A stretch of DNA of 64,000 nt. It comes from Bryobacteraceae bacterium (GTDB taxonomy: Bacteria; Acidobacteriota; Terriglobia; Bryobacterales; Bryobacteraceae). The DNA lies in assembly GCA_026002875.1 (NCBI GenBank), contig BPGE01000001.1:2790001-2854000 (forward strand), read 5' to 3'. The stretch's first letter is position 1; each line of letters starts with the position of its first letter. Below the pieces are notes generated by a model. It had not been told where the DNA came from. It did no database searches and saw only the letters and a program-made list of their open reading frames with translations. The translations under genes and the position numbers were made by a program. This document shows, one piece after another, positions 18,036 to 27,600 of the stretch.

Positions 18036-19225
18036 GGTTTAATGATGGCATGCCGAATCGCGAGCCGACCATCAGCGGCGCGCACACGCCCCTGCTCGTT
18101 TCCAGCGAAGAGGACGCCCTGTTCCGCTCTTCCGTCGCCGAGTTCGCGCGCAAAGAGATCGCCCCGCGCGCGCAGGCCATGGATGCAGCCGGCAAGCTCG
18201 AAGCCGGGCTGTTGCGCCAGCTGTTCGAGATGGGCCTGATGGGCATTGAAATCCCGGAAGAGTATGGCGGGCAGGGGGGCACCTTCACGCAGGCGCTGCT
18301 CGCCATCGAAGAGATCGCCAAGGCCGACCCTGCGGCGGCGGTCGTCGTGGACGTCCAGAACACGCTGGTGAACTTCGCCCTCATGCAGTGGGGCACGGAG
18401 GAACAGAAGCGCAGCTGGCTGCCCCGGCTGGCCGTGGACACGCTGGGCGCGTTCGCGCTGAGCGAAGCCGGCGCCGGCTCGGACGCGTTCGCCCTCGCCG
18501 CCCGCGCCGTTGCCGACGGAGACGGCTTCCGGGTGACGGGACGGAAACTGTGGATCACAAACGCGGCGGAAGCGGGGCTGTTTCTCGTATTCGCCAACTC
18601 CAACCCCGACGCGGGCTACCGCGGCATCACGTGCTTCCTCATCGGGCGCGAGGCGGCAGGGCTGCAGATCGGCCGCAAGGAAGACAAGCTTGGCATCCGC
18701 GCTTCGTCCACCTGCGAGCTGATTCTTGATGACGTGCGGGTGCCCGCCAGTGCGGTTCTCGGGCAGCCCGGGCAGGGCTACAGGATCGCCATCGAGACTC
18801 TCAACGTGGGCCGCATCGGCATTGCCGCGCAGATGACCGGGCTGGCGGCGGCGGCGCTCGAGCACGCCATCGAATACGCGAAGCAGCGGAAGCAGTTCGG
18901 CCGCCCGATTGCGGAGTTTCAGGCGGTGCGGATGGATCTGGCGCGGATGGCCACGGATCTGGAAACGGCGCGGCTGCTGGTCTACAACGCCGCCCGCCGC
19001 CGCGAGGCGGGGCTCGATTTCGTCAAGGAAGCCGCCATGGCCAAGTATTGGGCCTCGGAGATCGCCGAAACGGCGGCTTCGCGCGCCATCGAGATCTTCG
19101 GCGGCGCCGGCTTCACGCGCGATTACCCGGTCGAGAAGCTGTTCCGCGACTCCAAGATCGGCCGGATCTACGAAGGGACGACCAACATGCAGCTGCTGAC
19201 GATTGCGAAGCAGCTGCTCGGCTGA
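18026..19225 (+). CDS. Acyl-CoA dehydrogenase
   Basis: This flavoprotein of about 399 residues oxidises an acyl-CoA thioester. Visible features are the FAD-binding ALSEAGAGSD, the LWITNAAEAGLFLVFA strand, KQRKQFGRPIAEFQ, and the C-terminal DYPVEKLFRD and IYEGTTNMQ, whose Glu is the likely catalytic base of the short-chain/butyryl class. I chose ATG 18026 because GGGGAGG lies 4 nt upstream; ATG 18050 (MPNREP) has no ribosome-binding site but would avoid overlap with the divergent GatC-like gene. No electron-transfer flavoprotein gene is adjacent. Confidence 0.92.
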   Translation: MTAWFNDGMPNREPTISGAHTPLLVSSEEDALFRSSVAEFARKEIAPRAQAMDAAGKLEAGLLRQLFEMGLMGIEIPEEYGGQGGTFTQALLAIEEIAKADPAAAVVVDVQNTLVNFALMQWGTEEQKRSWLPRLAVDTLGAFALSEAGAGSDAFALAARAVADGDGFRVTGRKLWITNAAEAGLFLVFANSNPDAGYRGITCFLIGREAAGLQIGRKEDKLGIRASSTCELILDDVRVPASAVLGQPGQGYRIAIETLNVGRIGIAAQMTGLAAAALEHAIEYAKQRKQFGRPIAEFQAVRMDLARMATDLETARLLVYNAARRREAGLDFVKEAAMAKYWASEIAETAASRAIEIFGGAGFTRDYPVEKLFRDSKIGRIYEGTTNMQLLTIAKQLLG

Positions 19226-19278
19226 GGCGCGCAACGCGCCCGCCGCCGGACGCATCTACGAGCAGTGAGGGCCCGGAC

Positions 19279-20067
19279 ATGAAACTTCTGTTGGCTGCCG
19301 CGCTCGCCGCTGTGGTTCCAGCGATGCCGCAAACGGCGCCGGATCCCAGCCCGGACGAGATCGAGCGCATCATCCAGAAGATGGCTGAGAAGGAAACGGA
19401 GTTCGCGCGCGCGCGGGAAAACTACACGTGGCGCCAGCGCTACCGGTTCGACGAGCTCAGCCCGGACCGCCGGCCTGTGGGCAAGCTGGAAATGGAGGCC
19501 GACGTCCTGTTCGACAAGAGCGGCAAGCGGATCGAGCGCGTGACGTACGCGCCCATGAACACGCTGCGCAACATCATCTTCACGCCCGAGGACGAGCAGG
19601 ACATGCGGAACGTGCAGCCGTTCGTCTTCACGCTGAAAGATCTGCCGAATTACCGCGTGCGGTATCTGGGCCGCGAGACGATCGACGAGATCGGCTGCTA
19701 TGTCTTCGCCGTGAAGCCGAAAACGATGGTGGAGGGGCAGCGGTACTTCGCGGGGATTGTCTGGGTGGACGACCGCGATCTGCAGATCGTCAAGACGTAC
19801 GGGCGCGGCGTGGGCACGGGCAAGCGCGTCGCCGGGCAGCGGTTCCCCAAGTTCGAGACCTGGCGCGAACAGATCGACGGGAAATACTGGTTCCCCACGT
19901 ACACGGTGTCCAACGACGTGCTCAACTTCGAGTCGGGCGCCATTCCGATCAAGCTGGTCATCACCTACCGCGACTACAAGCAGTTCAAGGCGGAGACCAT
20001 CATCACCTACGAAGGGGTCGACGAACCTGCGCCCGAGCCGCCCAAGCCTCCGGCGAAGAAACAGTGA
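19279..20067 (+). CDS. Secreted LolA/outer-membrane lipoprotein-sorting-like protein
   Basis: This 262-residue protein has a signal peptide (LLLAAALAAVVPAMPQ) and a beta-rich body with strands such as RYRFDEL, VRYLGRETIDEIGCYVFAV and YFAGIVWVDDRDLQIVKTYG. That pattern resembles the LolA/LolB-like half-barrel found in many acidobacterial secreted proteins. The C-terminus is Pro/Lys-rich. It follows the acyl-CoA dehydrogenase by 53 bp. Lipid or lipoprotein binding is inferred from fold resemblance only. Confidence 0.7.
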   Translation: MKLLLAAALAAVVPAMPQTAPDPSPDEIERIIQKMAEKETEFARARENYTWRQRYRFDELSPDRRPVGKLEMEADVLFDKSGKRIERVTYAPMNTLRNIIFTPEDEQDMRNVQPFVFTLKDLPNYRVRYLGRETIDEIGCYVFAVKPKTMVEGQRYFAGIVWVDDRDLQIVKTYGRGVGTGKRVAGQRFPKFETWREQIDGKYWFPTYTVSNDVLNFESGAIPIKLVITYRDYKQFKAETIITYEGVDEPAPEPPKPPAKKQ

Positions 20068-20172
20068 CGATCCATTCAACGCCTTTTTTCCGCCGTTCGG
20101 GGCCGCCCGTTCCCCGTTGAACCCTGAATCTTCCGCCTGGATGCGGGCGTCGGAGATAATAGCAGGTAGTTC

Positions 20173-21219
20173 ATGCCGGATCACGGTTTCCGCGCCCGCC
20201 GAGACTGGGCAGCGCTCAAGCGTAGACTGCGCGAACTGAAGATGATCGCCTGGGGTGCGATCCATGTCGAGCACCCCGTCATGGCGCACATCGTCCCGAT
20301 TCGCCGCTGCAACCTGTCGTGCGCCTACTGCAACGAGTACGACGACGTCTCCCGTCCGGTCGATACGGAGGTGATGTTCGAGCGCATCGACATGCTCGGG
20401 CGCCTCGGCACCTCCATCATCACGATCAGCGGCGGCGAGCCGCTGCTGCACCCGGATCTCGACCAGATCATCACCCGCATCCGCCGCAACGGCGCGATCT
20501 CCGGGCTGATCACGAACGGCTATCTGCTCACCAGCGAGCGCATCGAGCGCCTGAACCGCGCCGGGCTCGATCATATGCAGATCTCCATCGACAACGTCAT
20601 GCCCGATGACGTGTCGAAGAAGAGCCTGAAGGTTCTGGACAAGAAGCTGCAGCTGCTGGCGAAGCACGCGCTGTTCCACGTCAACATCAATTCCGTGGTT
20701 GGCGGCGGCGTGCGTCACCCCGAAGACGCGTTGGTGATTGCGAAGCGGGCCATCGAGCTCGGCTTCAGCTCGACGATCGGCATCATTCACGACCATACGG
20801 GGCAGCTGAAACCCCTCAGCGACCGCGAGCGTGAAATCTACATCCAGGTGAAGGCGCTGGAGAAGCGCAACTACTCGCAGCTGAGCTTCTTCCAGGAGAA
20901 TATTGCCAAAGGCCTTCCGAACCGGTGGCGCTGCCGCGCGGGCGCGCGTTATCTGTACATCTGCGAGGACGGGCTGGTGCACTACTGCTCGCAGCAGCGC
21001 GGCTACCCGGCCAAGCCGCTGTCGGAGTACACGCTGGACGATTTCCGGCGGGAGTACATCACGGAAAAGGACTGCGCCCCCCACTGCACGATCAGTTGCG
21101 TGCACTACACGTCGTACTTCGATTTCTGGCGCGGCCCGCAGACATTGCCCGATCCGCGCCGCTCTCTGGAAGCCCAGACCCGTCCGCCTCTGGTGCAGAT
21201 CACGGGCGCAGGCCGCTGA
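20173..21219 (+). CDS. Radical SAM protein with C-terminal cysteine-rich domain
   Basis: This 348-residue protein has the CxxxCxxC motif at C46, C50 and C53 (RRCNLSCAYC), which binds the 4Fe-4S cluster that cleaves SAM. The GGEPLLHPDL and GLITNGYLL motifs follow. The C-terminal third holds further cysteines (WRCRAG, YICEDG, HYCSQQ, CAPHCTISCVHYTS), as in SPASM-like auxiliary-cluster domains. It may modify a peptide or lipid; the target is unknown. GATAAT at 20154 could be the -10 box. It is convergent with wecB. Confidence 0.85.
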   Translation: MPDHGFRARRDWAALKRRLRELKMIAWGAIHVEHPVMAHIVPIRRCNLSCAYCNEYDDVSRPVDTEVMFERIDMLGRLGTSIITISGGEPLLHPDLDQIITRIRRNGAISGLITNGYLLTSERIERLNRAGLDHMQISIDNVMPDDVSKKSLKVLDKKLQLLAKHALFHVNINSVVGGGVRHPEDALVIAKRAIELGFSSTIGIIHDHTGQLKPLSDREREIYIQVKALEKRNYSQLSFFQENIAKGLPNRWRCRAGARYLYICEDGLVHYCSQQRGYPAKPLSEYTLDDFRREYITEKDCAPHCTISCVHYTSYFDFWRGPQTLPDPRRSLEAQTRPPLVQITGAGR

Positions 21220-21270
21220 GCCTCAGGCTGCGCGAGACCGTTCCTCAGCCTTGGCCCTGCGTAGGCGCCA

Positions 21271-22380
21271 TCAGCTGTTTTGCAGAAAATGCTCCCCGAT
21301 GGCTGCGACGCAACGCGCAGCCGCCTGACCGTCCCACAGATCGGGCGTGCGCGCCCCCGGACGGCGAAGCCCATGCCGCGTCCAGGCGGAAATGATCGAT
21401 TCCCTGGTCGTGCCCGCAAGCACGTTGGTGCCCTGGGTAAGAGTGATGGGCCGCTCCGTGTTGTCGCGCAGCGTGAAACAGGGAATCCCGAGAACCGTGG
21501 TCTCCTCCTGGATGCCGCCGGAATCCGTGAACACGGCGGCGGCATCCGCCATCAGACTGAGGAACTCGAGATACGAAAGGGGCTGCATCAACCGGATCCT
21601 GCCGCCGTCCGCGCAGCCGGCGCTTGCCAGCCTGGCTCGCGTCCTCGGATGGACCGGGAACACGAGCGGCAGCTCGGAGGCGATCTCCTCCAGCGCGCCG
21701 AGAATCCCCTCTAGCGCAGCGGGATCGTCCACGTTGGCCGGCCGGTGCAGCGTCACGACCCCGTACGAGCCTGGCGCGAGCCCCAACCGCTCCGCCACCC
21801 GCTGCTCGCGCGCCTGGGCCAAGTGGCGCCGCAGGGAATCGATCATGAGGTTGCCCACCAGACGCACCCTGGAGGCGTCCACACCCTCGCGCGCCAGATT
21901 CTCGAGCCCGCTCGGTTCGCTGACCAGCAGGAGATCCGAAATGGCATCCGTCAGGACCCTGTTGATCTCCTCCGGCATTGTGCGGTCGAAGCTGCGGAGG
22001 CCGGCTTCAACGTGGATCACCGGAACGCAGAGCTTGGCGGCCACCAGCGAACAGCCGAGCGTCGAGTTCACGTCGCCGACCACCACCACGGCGTCGGGCC
22101 TGGACTCGAGAACCACCGGTTCGAAGCTCCGCAGGATCTCCGCCGTCTGCTGCGCATGCGAGCCGGATCCGACCCCCAGATAGTAGTCCGGATCGGGAAG
22201 CTCCAGATCCCGGAAGAAGGCGCCTGACATCTGCTGGTCGTAGTGCTGCCCGGTATGCACGAGGAACGGGTGGAACCGGCTGTCCGCGCGCAGTGCGCGC
22301 CACAGTGGCGCCAGTTTCATGAAGTTCGGCCGGGCGCCTCCGACGCACAGCAGCCTGAGTGAGCGTGTCGACTGGCTCAT
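21271..22380 (-). CDS. wecB: UDP-N-acetylglucosamine 2-epimerase (non-hydrolysing)
   Basis: This 369-residue enzyme interconverts UDP-GlcNAc and UDP-ManNAc, the precursor of ManNAc-containing polysaccharides. Family motifs are GGARPNFMKLAPL, HTGQHYD, GDVNSTLGCSLVAAK, HVEAGLRSFD..MPEEINR and DSGGIQEE. A good ribosome-binding site (GGAAGGA) precedes the ATG. It is isolated from other sugar-nucleotide genes but lies 2.3 kb from a giant glycosyltransferase, so a role in a cell-surface glycan is reasonable. Confidence 0.95.
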   Translation of the reverse strand: MSQSTRSLRLLCVGGARPNFMKLAPLWRALRADSRFHPFLVHTGQHYDQQMSGAFFRDLELPDPDYYLGVGSGSHAQQTAEILRSFEPVVLESRPDAVVVVGDVNSTLGCSLVAAKLCVPVIHVEAGLRSFDRTMPEEINRVLTDAISDLLLVSEPSGLENLAREGVDASRVRLVGNLMIDSLRRHLAQAREQRVAERLGLAPGSYGVVTLHRPANVDDPAALEGILGALEEIASELPLVFPVHPRTRARLASAGCADGGRIRLMQPLSYLEFLSLMADAAAVFTDSGGIQEETTVLGIPCFTLRDNTERPITLTQGTNVLAGTTRESIISAWTRHGLRRPGARTPDLWDGQAAARCVAAIGEHFLQNS

Positions 22381-22492
22381 CGGGTGTCCTTCCAGTGTGC
22401 CATGAGCCGCAGGCCCGCTCTCTGCGGGCCGCCCTTCAGACCGGGCCGAAAGACGCGCACCTGACCAGGAGGGGGCAGCGGGCCAAACAGAA

Positions 22493-22524
22493 GGCCCGCC
22501 CGGGCTCTTGGCCGCGGGCGGGCC
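22493..22524 (-). terminator. Rho-independent-like terminator after the cytochrome c gene
   Basis: A perfect 10-bp GC stem (22493-22502 with 22515-22524, loop 12 nt) lies about 28 bp after the cytochrome stop and is followed in minus-strand sense by a T-rich stretch (TTCTGTTT). A second small hairpin (22412-22430, 7-bp stem, 5-nt loop) sits between it and wecB. Confidence 0.65.
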
Positions 22525-22551
22525 TGTCTGTTCTTGATCAGTGCTGCACTG

Positions 22552-22884
22552 CTACTTCTTGAGAGTGCGGATGAAGGCGATGAGGTTGTCGAGATCGCCG
22601 GGCTGGAGCGTCTTGAGCAAAGCCTTATGGTTGGCTGCTTCGTTGAATTTCTTCGTGATCTCGGCGTCTTTCATCGCCTGCACTTCCTTGCCGCCGAGCG
22701 GGAGGAGCTTCTCGCCGAACTTTTTCTGCATGGCGGGCGTGCCGGCGCCGTCCTCGGCGTGGCAGCTCTTGCAGCGCTTCATGTACAGATCCTTGCCTTT
22801 TTCGGCGTCTCCGGCGCCCAGGGCGGGCAGAACCACCATTCCGGCAAACACAACGGGGATGAACAACCGCAGCAGCTTGAGCAT
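22552..22884 (-). CDS. Small exported c-type cytochrome
   Basis: This 110-residue protein has a signal peptide ending ALGAGDA and one haem-binding motif CKSCH (C38, C41, H42). Its length and form are those of a soluble class I monohaem cytochrome c, which carries electrons in the periplasm. The axial Met cannot be fixed by eye. The gene stands alone with its own terminator; no oxidase or dehydrogenase is adjacent. Confidence 0.9.
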   Translation of the reverse strand: MLKLLRLFIPVVFAGMVVLPALGAGDAEKGKDLYMKRCKSCHAEDGAGTPAMQKKFGEKLLPLGGKEVQAMKDAEITKKFNEAANHKALLKTLQPGDLDNLIAFIRTLKK

Positions 22885-23454
22885 GAATCAGACCTCCTTG
22901 TCCATTATACGCATCCGGCGGCCCGCGAGTTGCCGCTTGCAGGGTCGAGTCGCACACATTTCACCGTCTGGCAACCTGATCCGATGGAGAACTTCGCGGG
23001 CGGGAGCTCCGAGCCCGTGTCCTGTTTTCAAAGCTGGAACGCAAGCCGCCACGGCGATGTGTCGGGTTTCCCCGGCTTGATTCAGCGAGAATCGCGCCCC
23101 GGGCGAGGGGCAGGAGGGACCGCTGACTCCGGGCGCTGCCGCAGCCTTCGTGCTCGCCCCAGAACGCATGACGAATCTCATCGATGCCGATTTCCCGCAG
23201 GGTCATGGACGCGAACGTTCGTGCCCTGAGGGTTTCCCTTGCCTGCTGTCGCGCTTGAGCTCGAGACTCTTCAGAGCAGGGCGGCATCCTCAGCCGCGGT
23301 CCGCCCGAAGCCTTGAAAGGCAGGTTCGCAACAGCAGAGTCTCCCATTCCGGACAGAGCTCAGGAAGGTTGTCTTCTGATACCCGATCCACCCGGGCTGG
23401 CCCGCAATACGGTACGCCCGCCCTCTGTGTGCTGCAGGCCAGGCAATGATCCGA
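22885..23454. other. 570 bp without a supportable gene
   Basis: Several short overlapping open frames exist on both strands, but all are Arg/Ser-rich shadows with no recognisable motif, ribosome-binding site or domain. The first bases (22885-22905) are the leader of the cytochrome gene. It may be a decayed gene, but I could not identify a source. Confidence 0.5.
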
Positions 23455-24582
23455 TTACTGTCCTGACCGCCGCCCTGGCAGCGTGTACTGGATTTCTTTC
23501 GGCCCGTCCTCCGCCCCGACAATCCGGATCGTCCGCACCTTTGGCTCCGGCGCCGCCGCCGGCAGGGTCACCACGCCTCCCGCATTGCCCTCGATGCCCG
23601 TGCCACGCGCTACCGGTCTGATGCCCGCCGGAGCGGCGCCCGGTTCAGCGCCCAGCCAGGCATCCAGAGCCTGCCTGCCAGCCTGCATCATCATGTCTTT
23701 TCCAACCGAGATTCCCGCTTCGAGTTCTTTGGCGGGAATGTCCAGGGTGAGCGCGAGCTCTTCGCCTTTGAGGTCGACACGCAGCTGCCGCAACCAGCCT
23801 GCCACCGCTTCGTCTCCGCCGAACGCTGCAGCGAACTGCATCAGCCCCGCCATGTTCTGCGCGGATTGGGCGCTATCGGCCACCAGAACTGCTGTGAGAC
23901 GAAGGCCCTCCTGCAAACTCAGACCGAGCTCAGCCTGTTTCAGACCCGAGAGCGGATCCGGCTTTTTCCCGTCGGACGCAGCTGCCGGCGTCGCCGCGAC
24001 CAGCCAGATGTCCGCGCTGGCAGCCATGCGCATCGCCCGCCCTAACAGATTCGCGTCCCGCGCCCCGCCCTTGCCGGACAGGATGATTTTCAGTGCGGCG
24101 CGGTCGCCCATCAGCATCAACCGGTCTCCGACGACCGCAATGAGAGGTTCGGTCGGCTTTGCCCGGGGCGGCACATACAGGTCGGCCCCCAGGAATTTCT
24201 CGACCGCCGTGCCGGGTGGAAGCTCTTTCTTCAGCAGCGCGCGGTCCAGCTTTCCCTCGATAGCCATCACCAGGCCTTCGGGGTCCGCGCCTCCGGCTGT
24301 TTCCGTGGAGATTCCGGAGGCGAGGATGCGATCCAGCGCGACGACAGCGCTGAACCCGAACCCCGACGTCCTGACCTGGCTCTCCGCCCCGGCGAACTGC
24401 CGCTTCAGCACCTGCGCAGCCGCCGAGTCCCGCGCCCGCGCCCAGTCCACGCCCAGAATCCACTTCGCCTCGGGATGCACGAAGCGCCAGGGGTCGCTGT
24501 CCATTCTCGGCGGCTGTCCCGGGAGTGCTGCCGCTGCGGCGGGCGCCAAAAGCAGCATCACCAGTGCAAGAGTCAAGGGCAT
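23455..24582 (-). CDS. Secreted protein of unknown function
   Basis: This 375-residue protein has a signal peptide (LTLALVMLLLAPAAAAALP) and a body rich in Ala, Leu and Gly with predicted alternating strands and helices, for example KWILGVDWARARDS, LIAVVGDRLMLMGDR and ELALTLDIPAKELEAG. I recognise no catalytic motif. The start is well supported: AAGGAGGAG lies just before the ATG at 24582. It is divergent from the giant glycosyltransferase gene, with 94 bp between. Confidence 0.75.
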   Translation of the reverse strand: MPLTLALVMLLLAPAAAAALPGQPPRMDSDPWRFVHPEAKWILGVDWARARDSAAAQVLKRQFAGAESQVRTSGFGFSAVVALDRILASGISTETAGGADPEGLVMAIEGKLDRALLKKELPPGTAVEKFLGADLYVPPRAKPTEPLIAVVGDRLMLMGDRAALKIILSGKGGARDANLLGRAMRMAASADIWLVAATPAAASDGKKPDPLSGLKQAELGLSLQEGLRLTAVLVADSAQSAQNMAGLMQFAAAFGGDEAVAGWLRQLRVDLKGEELALTLDIPAKELEAGISVGKDMMMQAGRQALDAWLGAEPGAAPAGIRPVARGTGIEGNAGGVVTLPAAAPEPKVRTIRIVGAEDGPKEIQYTLPGRRSGQ

Positions 24583-24676
24583 GATTCTCCTCCTTCACTC
24601 TATCGGCGGAAGGATCAAACGGCTTTACGCCCCGGGACTGAACCATGCCAATCGGCAACATTCCTTTTATTGGAGA

Positions 24677-27600
24677 ATGAGGAATGACTCCCTGACTCCC
24701 CTGAAAGAGGCGTTGCAATCCTTGGCTGAACGCGCACATCCCAACGATCCAGGCTTCCAGGGCACCGTCTATGAACGCCGCATGCATGAACGCTACCGGT
24801 TCGCTTCGCGTTTCGTGCAGGACAAGGATGTTCTCGACGTTGCGTGCGGCACCGGTTGGGGATGGGCCGATCTCGGGCGGCCGAAATCGGTGACCGGCAT
24901 CGACGCCGCCGTCGAAGCCCTTGCCGACGGCCGGCGTCTCGGCTTCATCGGCCGCGCCGCCGCCGCTGTGATGGAAGCCCTGCCTTTCCCGGACGCAGCT
25001 TTCGACGTTGTCACCTGTCTCGAGGCGATCGAGCATATCCCGGCGCGCGCAGCCACCGCGTTTCTCCGGGAGTGCCGCCGGGTGCTGCGCCCTGGCGGCG
25101 TTCTGGTGCTGTCCACCCCTCTGCGGAAGGATTCGCTCCACTCAGGGAACCCCTGGCACTGCATCGAATATTCAGAGCGTGAGATCACCAGCCTTCTCCG
25201 CTCCTGCTTCGAGCAACTGGAGGCCCGGATCGACTGCGATGCCGATCCGCCGGTGTTCCTCTTCGCCGGCAGCCTGGTTCCTGATCCTGCCGCCGGGCCG
25301 GTTATCGAGTGGTCCGAGCCGGTCATGCCGTCTCGAGTCGAGTCCTGGTTTGAGTCCGTTTCCACTCTCTCGGGGTTTCTTTTCGCTCCGGACGGCCAGG
25401 AGACGGTCACCTCGAGCTCGATGGGCGTGCTGCTCGCGGAAGGACTCAGCATCGAGCTGTCCGCCAGGGACGCGATTCTTCGATCCATCCTCGCGGCCCA
25501 GGATCCAGAGACCGGACTTTTCATCGAACCACTGGCGGCTTCGGTTCCGCAGACAGGAAGCCAGCATGACGAGCAATACCTGCACGGCATGACGACGTAT
25601 TTCGCTCTTCATGCCCTGGACGCCCTTGGAGAAAAACCGAAATACCGGCTGCATTTTCTTGAAGCTTTCTCGACGAAATCCGCCGTTCGCGAATGGCTGG
25701 AGAGGCTGGACTGGAGCAATCCCTGGCGCGAAAGCAACCGCATCATGCACCTGCTTTCCGCCTTTCTCTTCTCGCTCATTTGGGATGGCGGGACGTCAGC
25801 GGCGGACCGCTACCACGACGTCCTGGACTGGCTGGAGGAACATCAGGACCCCCGGACCGGGCTCTGGGGCACGCAGCAGGGCGCGTCCCTGCTGAACGCC
25901 GCGGCCGGCGCGTATCATTTCGTGCCGTATTTCCGCTATGCGCGGCGTCCGGTCCGATGCTGGTCGAAGATCATCGGCGCCTGCCTCGAACTCCAGAACG
26001 AGGACGGCCTTTTCGCACCGTTTCCGGGAGGAGGCGCATGCGAGGACATGGATGTCATCGATCTGCTCTGCAACGCCGTGCGCGCCACCGGCGATCTGCG
26101 CCAGGAAGTCCGGCAGGCCCTGACCCGCGCCTTCTGGGCCATCTGGAACATGCAGCTCCCCGACGGCAGTTTCCCTTACGCCCGCCGGGAGGATGATTCC
26201 GTTTACCGCTTTTCAAGCTGGCCTGCGATGGAGGCGAGAACGGGGGGCGGAGACCTCTGGGCCACATGGTTCCGCCTCTCTGCCCTGCACACGATCCGCG
26301 CCCTGCTCGGCGACGACCTGCCGCCCATCGGCCGCTGGACTTTCCGCCGCTTCCCCGCCCTCGGTTTTCACTTGCAGGACACCGCCATCCCTGCCGATGG
26401 TCCCCTTGAGCACCGTCCCATCTGGTTCCGGCCGCTGCCAGCCCGGCCTGAGCCCGCCGAGCCCCGCGCAGGCGTGGTTGTCACCTGCTATAACCTGGGC
26501 CAGTACCTCTACGAGTCCCTGTCCAGCGTCTGCAACCAGACTCTGCGGGACATCGAGACCGTCATCGTCGACGACGGCTCCACCGATCCCTACACGACCG
26601 CCCGCCTCGATGATCTGGCCGAAGCCGGCTGGCGCGTGCTGAGGACGGAAAACCGCGGATTGCCCGCGGCCCGCAATCTCGGCATTCAGAACACCCGCGC
26701 ACCCTTCATCTGCTGCCTCGACGCCGACGACCGGCTGCGGCCCGCCTACCTCGAGAAAGCCGCCGCCCTCCTGGAAGCGAGCCCGGACATCGGCTTCGTC
26801 AGCTGCTTCTATGAACTGTTCGACGAGGCCTCCGGGGCTTGCCGCTACCCCAGGCCCCAGCTGCCCCGCATGCTCGCCCGCAACGAAGCGGTCGTTTCCA
26901 GCGTCTTCCGCCGCGAGGCGTGGGCCGAGGCGGGCGGTTACTGCGAATCCCTCCCTGCCATGCAGGACTGGGATTTCTGGATTTCGATTCTTGAGAAAGG
27001 GTGGGAGGCCGAACTGCTGCCCGAGCCGCTTTTCGATTATCGAATCCGCCCGGGGTCGATGTATTCGGAGACAAGAAAACCTCATCGCTATTCCAGGATT
27101 CTGTCGCTCATTCACGCCCGGCATTTCGATCTGTATCAGAAGCATCTGGCGGAAGTGCTCCGCCTCCAGGCCCGCTTTTTTGCAGAAAACGTCGAATTCG
27201 CCAGCCGCCAGGAAGCCTCCTGGTCCCGGGCCCTGCGCCAGCTGCGCCAGGAGGTGAACCGCCGGAACATGGAGGCTGCCGCAGCTGCTGCAGCCGCCGC
27301 ATCGGCCTCTGCCGAACCCGGGCGACCAGCCGGAGCCCCAGTCCCTTCGGCAGCAGAACAACCGTCTCCTGGCGTATCCGGCGAGCCTGCTCCGCTCGCC
27401 GCGGCTGGAGCCGCCGGCGGCGCCCCCGTCCATCCTCCCTCCTGGATCCGGACGATTCTCTGGGCTCTGCCGCAAGTTCTCCACCCCCGCGCCGGCTGGC
27501 GCGGCGCGCGGAATCTCCTTTTCTATCTCCGTCTGCTCCGCTCCCGCCGCGCCCGCGCCCTTTGGGACTCGCTGTTCGATCCTTCGTCCTACGCCGCGGC

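Noticed and set aside
22885-23454. Possible degraded genes in the region before the unknown secreted protein
   Set aside because: Frames such as the one around 22961-23347 have no ribosome-binding site or recognised domain and are Arg/Ser-rich, so no gene is called.
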